Source of the DNA: an uncultured Clostridium sp.
Lineage (GTDB): Bacteria > Bacillota > Clostridia > TANB77 > CAG-508
Assembly: GCA_946497585.1 (NCBI GenBank)
Contig: CAMMLF010000099.1
Coordinates: 1-6,027 of the forward strand
Reading direction: 5' to 3'
Length of the DNA: 6,027 bases
Made by a program: the position numbers and the translations under genes. Shown piece after piece: positions 5,140-6,027 of this stretch (position 1 is the stretch's first letter; each line of letters starts with the position of its first letter). Below the pieces are notes generated by a model. That model was not told the DNA's origin. It searched no databases and saw only the letters and a program-made list of their open reading frames with translations.

Positions 5140-5769
5140 TTAAAATTCATATTTTTTTAACATTTCAATATATTTCCTAATACTTTCATCATTTATATCT
5201 TCTGGATTTAATTTACAATGCTTCATAATTTGTTTTTCTATTCCTAAAGAACATTCTATTAAGTGATTTGCTTTTTCTTCATTAGACCATACTGATAATG
5301 GTTTATTTTTATATCTTATTTTTGCATCTTCTAATCTTTCTTTTATACTTACAACTCCGTTTGGTGCAACTCTTTGGTCGCAATAAGCACAAATTTTTCT
5401 TTCATAAGAATTTGACTTTAAAGTTTCTTCATTTTTTCTCGACCTTTTTCCATCTAATATAGTTAATTCTTTTTCAGTTAATCCTTCCTGTTTTCCAATT
5501 TCTAAATTAATTTCATGGTCATTTGTTCCATACTTATCAAAATATTCTTTTCTTATTTTTATAAATTCCTCATCTTTTGAAAAGTCCTCTGGTATTTTAA
5601 CCATATTTCCCATATCATGTAATAAATTAACTCTAATAATTGCTTGTTTATCTATATCTGGTCCGTTCCAGTTATCTATTATTAAATTACTACAAGCAGC
5701 TACCCTTAACATATGCATTTGCAAATTCTCTGGCAAATGGTATTTATTATAAATCCTTAAAATATTCAT
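5140..5769 (-). CDS. HD-domain metal-dependent phosphohydrolase
   Basis: This 209-residue soluble protein carries the HD-superfamily metal ligands: His19 (LQMHMLRVA), the His51-Asp52 doublet (VNLLHDMGN) and Asp131 (AYCDQRVAPNG), followed by the SIKERLEDAKIRY segment common in bacterial HD hydrolases. HD enzymes hydrolyse phosphoester bonds in nucleotides and related small molecules; the substrate is unknown. A Lys/Glu-rich stretch (about 62-120) separates the HD doublet from the last Asp. The start is ATG 5769, with an in-frame TAG directly before it. The nearest SD, GGAG, is 12 bases upstream, longer than usual, so initiation may be weak or coupled to the preceding gene, whose stop is 28 bases away. 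The phosphatase gene follows 24 bases later. Family membership is clear; the biochemical role is not. Confidence 0.85.
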   Translation of the reverse strand: MNILRIYNKYHLPENLQMHMLRVAACSNLIIDNWNGPDIDKQAIIRVNLLHDMGNMVKIPEDFSKDEEFIKIRKEYFDKYGTNDHEINLEIGKQEGLTEKELTILDGKRSRKNEETLKSNSYERKICAYCDQRVAPNGVVSIKERLEDAKIRYKNKPLSVWSNEEKANHLIECSLGIEKQIMKHCKLNPEDINDESIRKYIEMLKKYEF

Positions 5770-5797
5770 CTATACTCTAATCTCCTATTTCATAATT

Positions 5798-6027
5798 TTA
5801 TTTTATTAATCCGCCAGAACAATGAAGTTCATAAATCAGTATATTGTCCTTATATATTTGTTCTATTCCATCAAAATTTTCTATAGTTCCATTGGTCTTG
5901 AATGTATATATGTATCCACCGTTCTCAAACTCACTTATACCTCTAACAGGAATAACGCTTTTATCTTCTCCCACTTTCATAAGTGCTGGTCTTAATGCAT
6001 TATCCATTGCTTCCTCTCCAAGTGTAT
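5798..6027 (-). CDS. C-terminal part of a small unrecognised protein, possibly partial
   Basis: The frame is open from the right edge to TAA at 5800-5798. It reads TLGEEAMDNALRPALMKVG, then VIPVRGISEFENGGYIYTF, and ends IYELHCSGGLIK. Two readings are possible. One is a complete 69-residue protein from ATG 6007, supported by GGAGAGG five bases upstream. The other is the tail of a longer protein continuing past the window; the residues before that ATG read naturally as a helix, so I extend to the edge. The Y-x-Y-x-F ... G-x-I-x-x-F-x-G-x-E-x-I ... I-Y-x-L-x-x-x-G-G-L-I pattern suggests a compact beta domain, distantly like the DUF5680 pattern as I remember it; I hold that weakly. It is the first gene of the run that continues with the HD hydrolase. 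Confidence 0.6.
   Translation of the reverse strand, partial: TLGEEAMDNALRPALMKVGEDKSVIPVRGISEFENGGYIYTFKTNGTIENFDGIEQIYKDNILIYELHCSGGLIK

Overview
The window is strongly AT-rich. Every gene reads on the minus strand, Shine-Dalgarno (SD) sequences are strong (AAAGGAG, GGAGGTG), and intergenic gaps are short. This fits a low-GC Bacillota (Clostridia/Bacilli-like) genome or an element carried by one. The species cannot be named from the sequence.

The core is a two-gene operon read right to left: a 351-residue AAA+ ATPase (3126-4181) and a 751-residue cytoplasmic subtilisin-like (S8) serine protease (878-3133). They overlap by 8 bases, and the protease SD lies inside the end of the ATPase gene. 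This is the ietA/ietS arrangement, known from an Agrobacterium Ti plasmid as a plasmid-stability (toxin-antitoxin-like) pair and later also listed among anti-phage defence systems. All catalytic residues are present in both proteins, so the module looks intact. The ATPase ends in a helix-turn-helix, and its promoter overlaps a 10-base direct repeat spaced 21 bp apart, which suggests autoregulation.

Upstream (to the right) lies a separate minus-strand set: the end of a small unrecognised protein that may run past the right edge, an HD-domain phosphohydrolase, and an inositol-monophosphatase-family phosphatase. A probable terminator separates this set from ietA.

Downstream (to the left) of the protease are two small accessory genes. 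One encodes a 42-residue basic Ser/Lys/Ala-rich protein that is easily missed. The other encodes a 120-residue protein made of five regular ~20-residue Y-[D/N]-Y repeats. Between ietS and these genes, on the opposite strand, is a near-consensus promoter followed by about 64 nt that end in a hairpin plus U-run. This is a candidate small RNA.

The left 177 bases hold no convincing gene but are unusually structured. They contain a 55-nt imperfect inverted repeat flanked by outward-facing extended -10 elements, and then a minus-strand hairpin that would pair with an SD sequence only five bases from the window edge. That suggests another minus-strand gene starts just outside the window.
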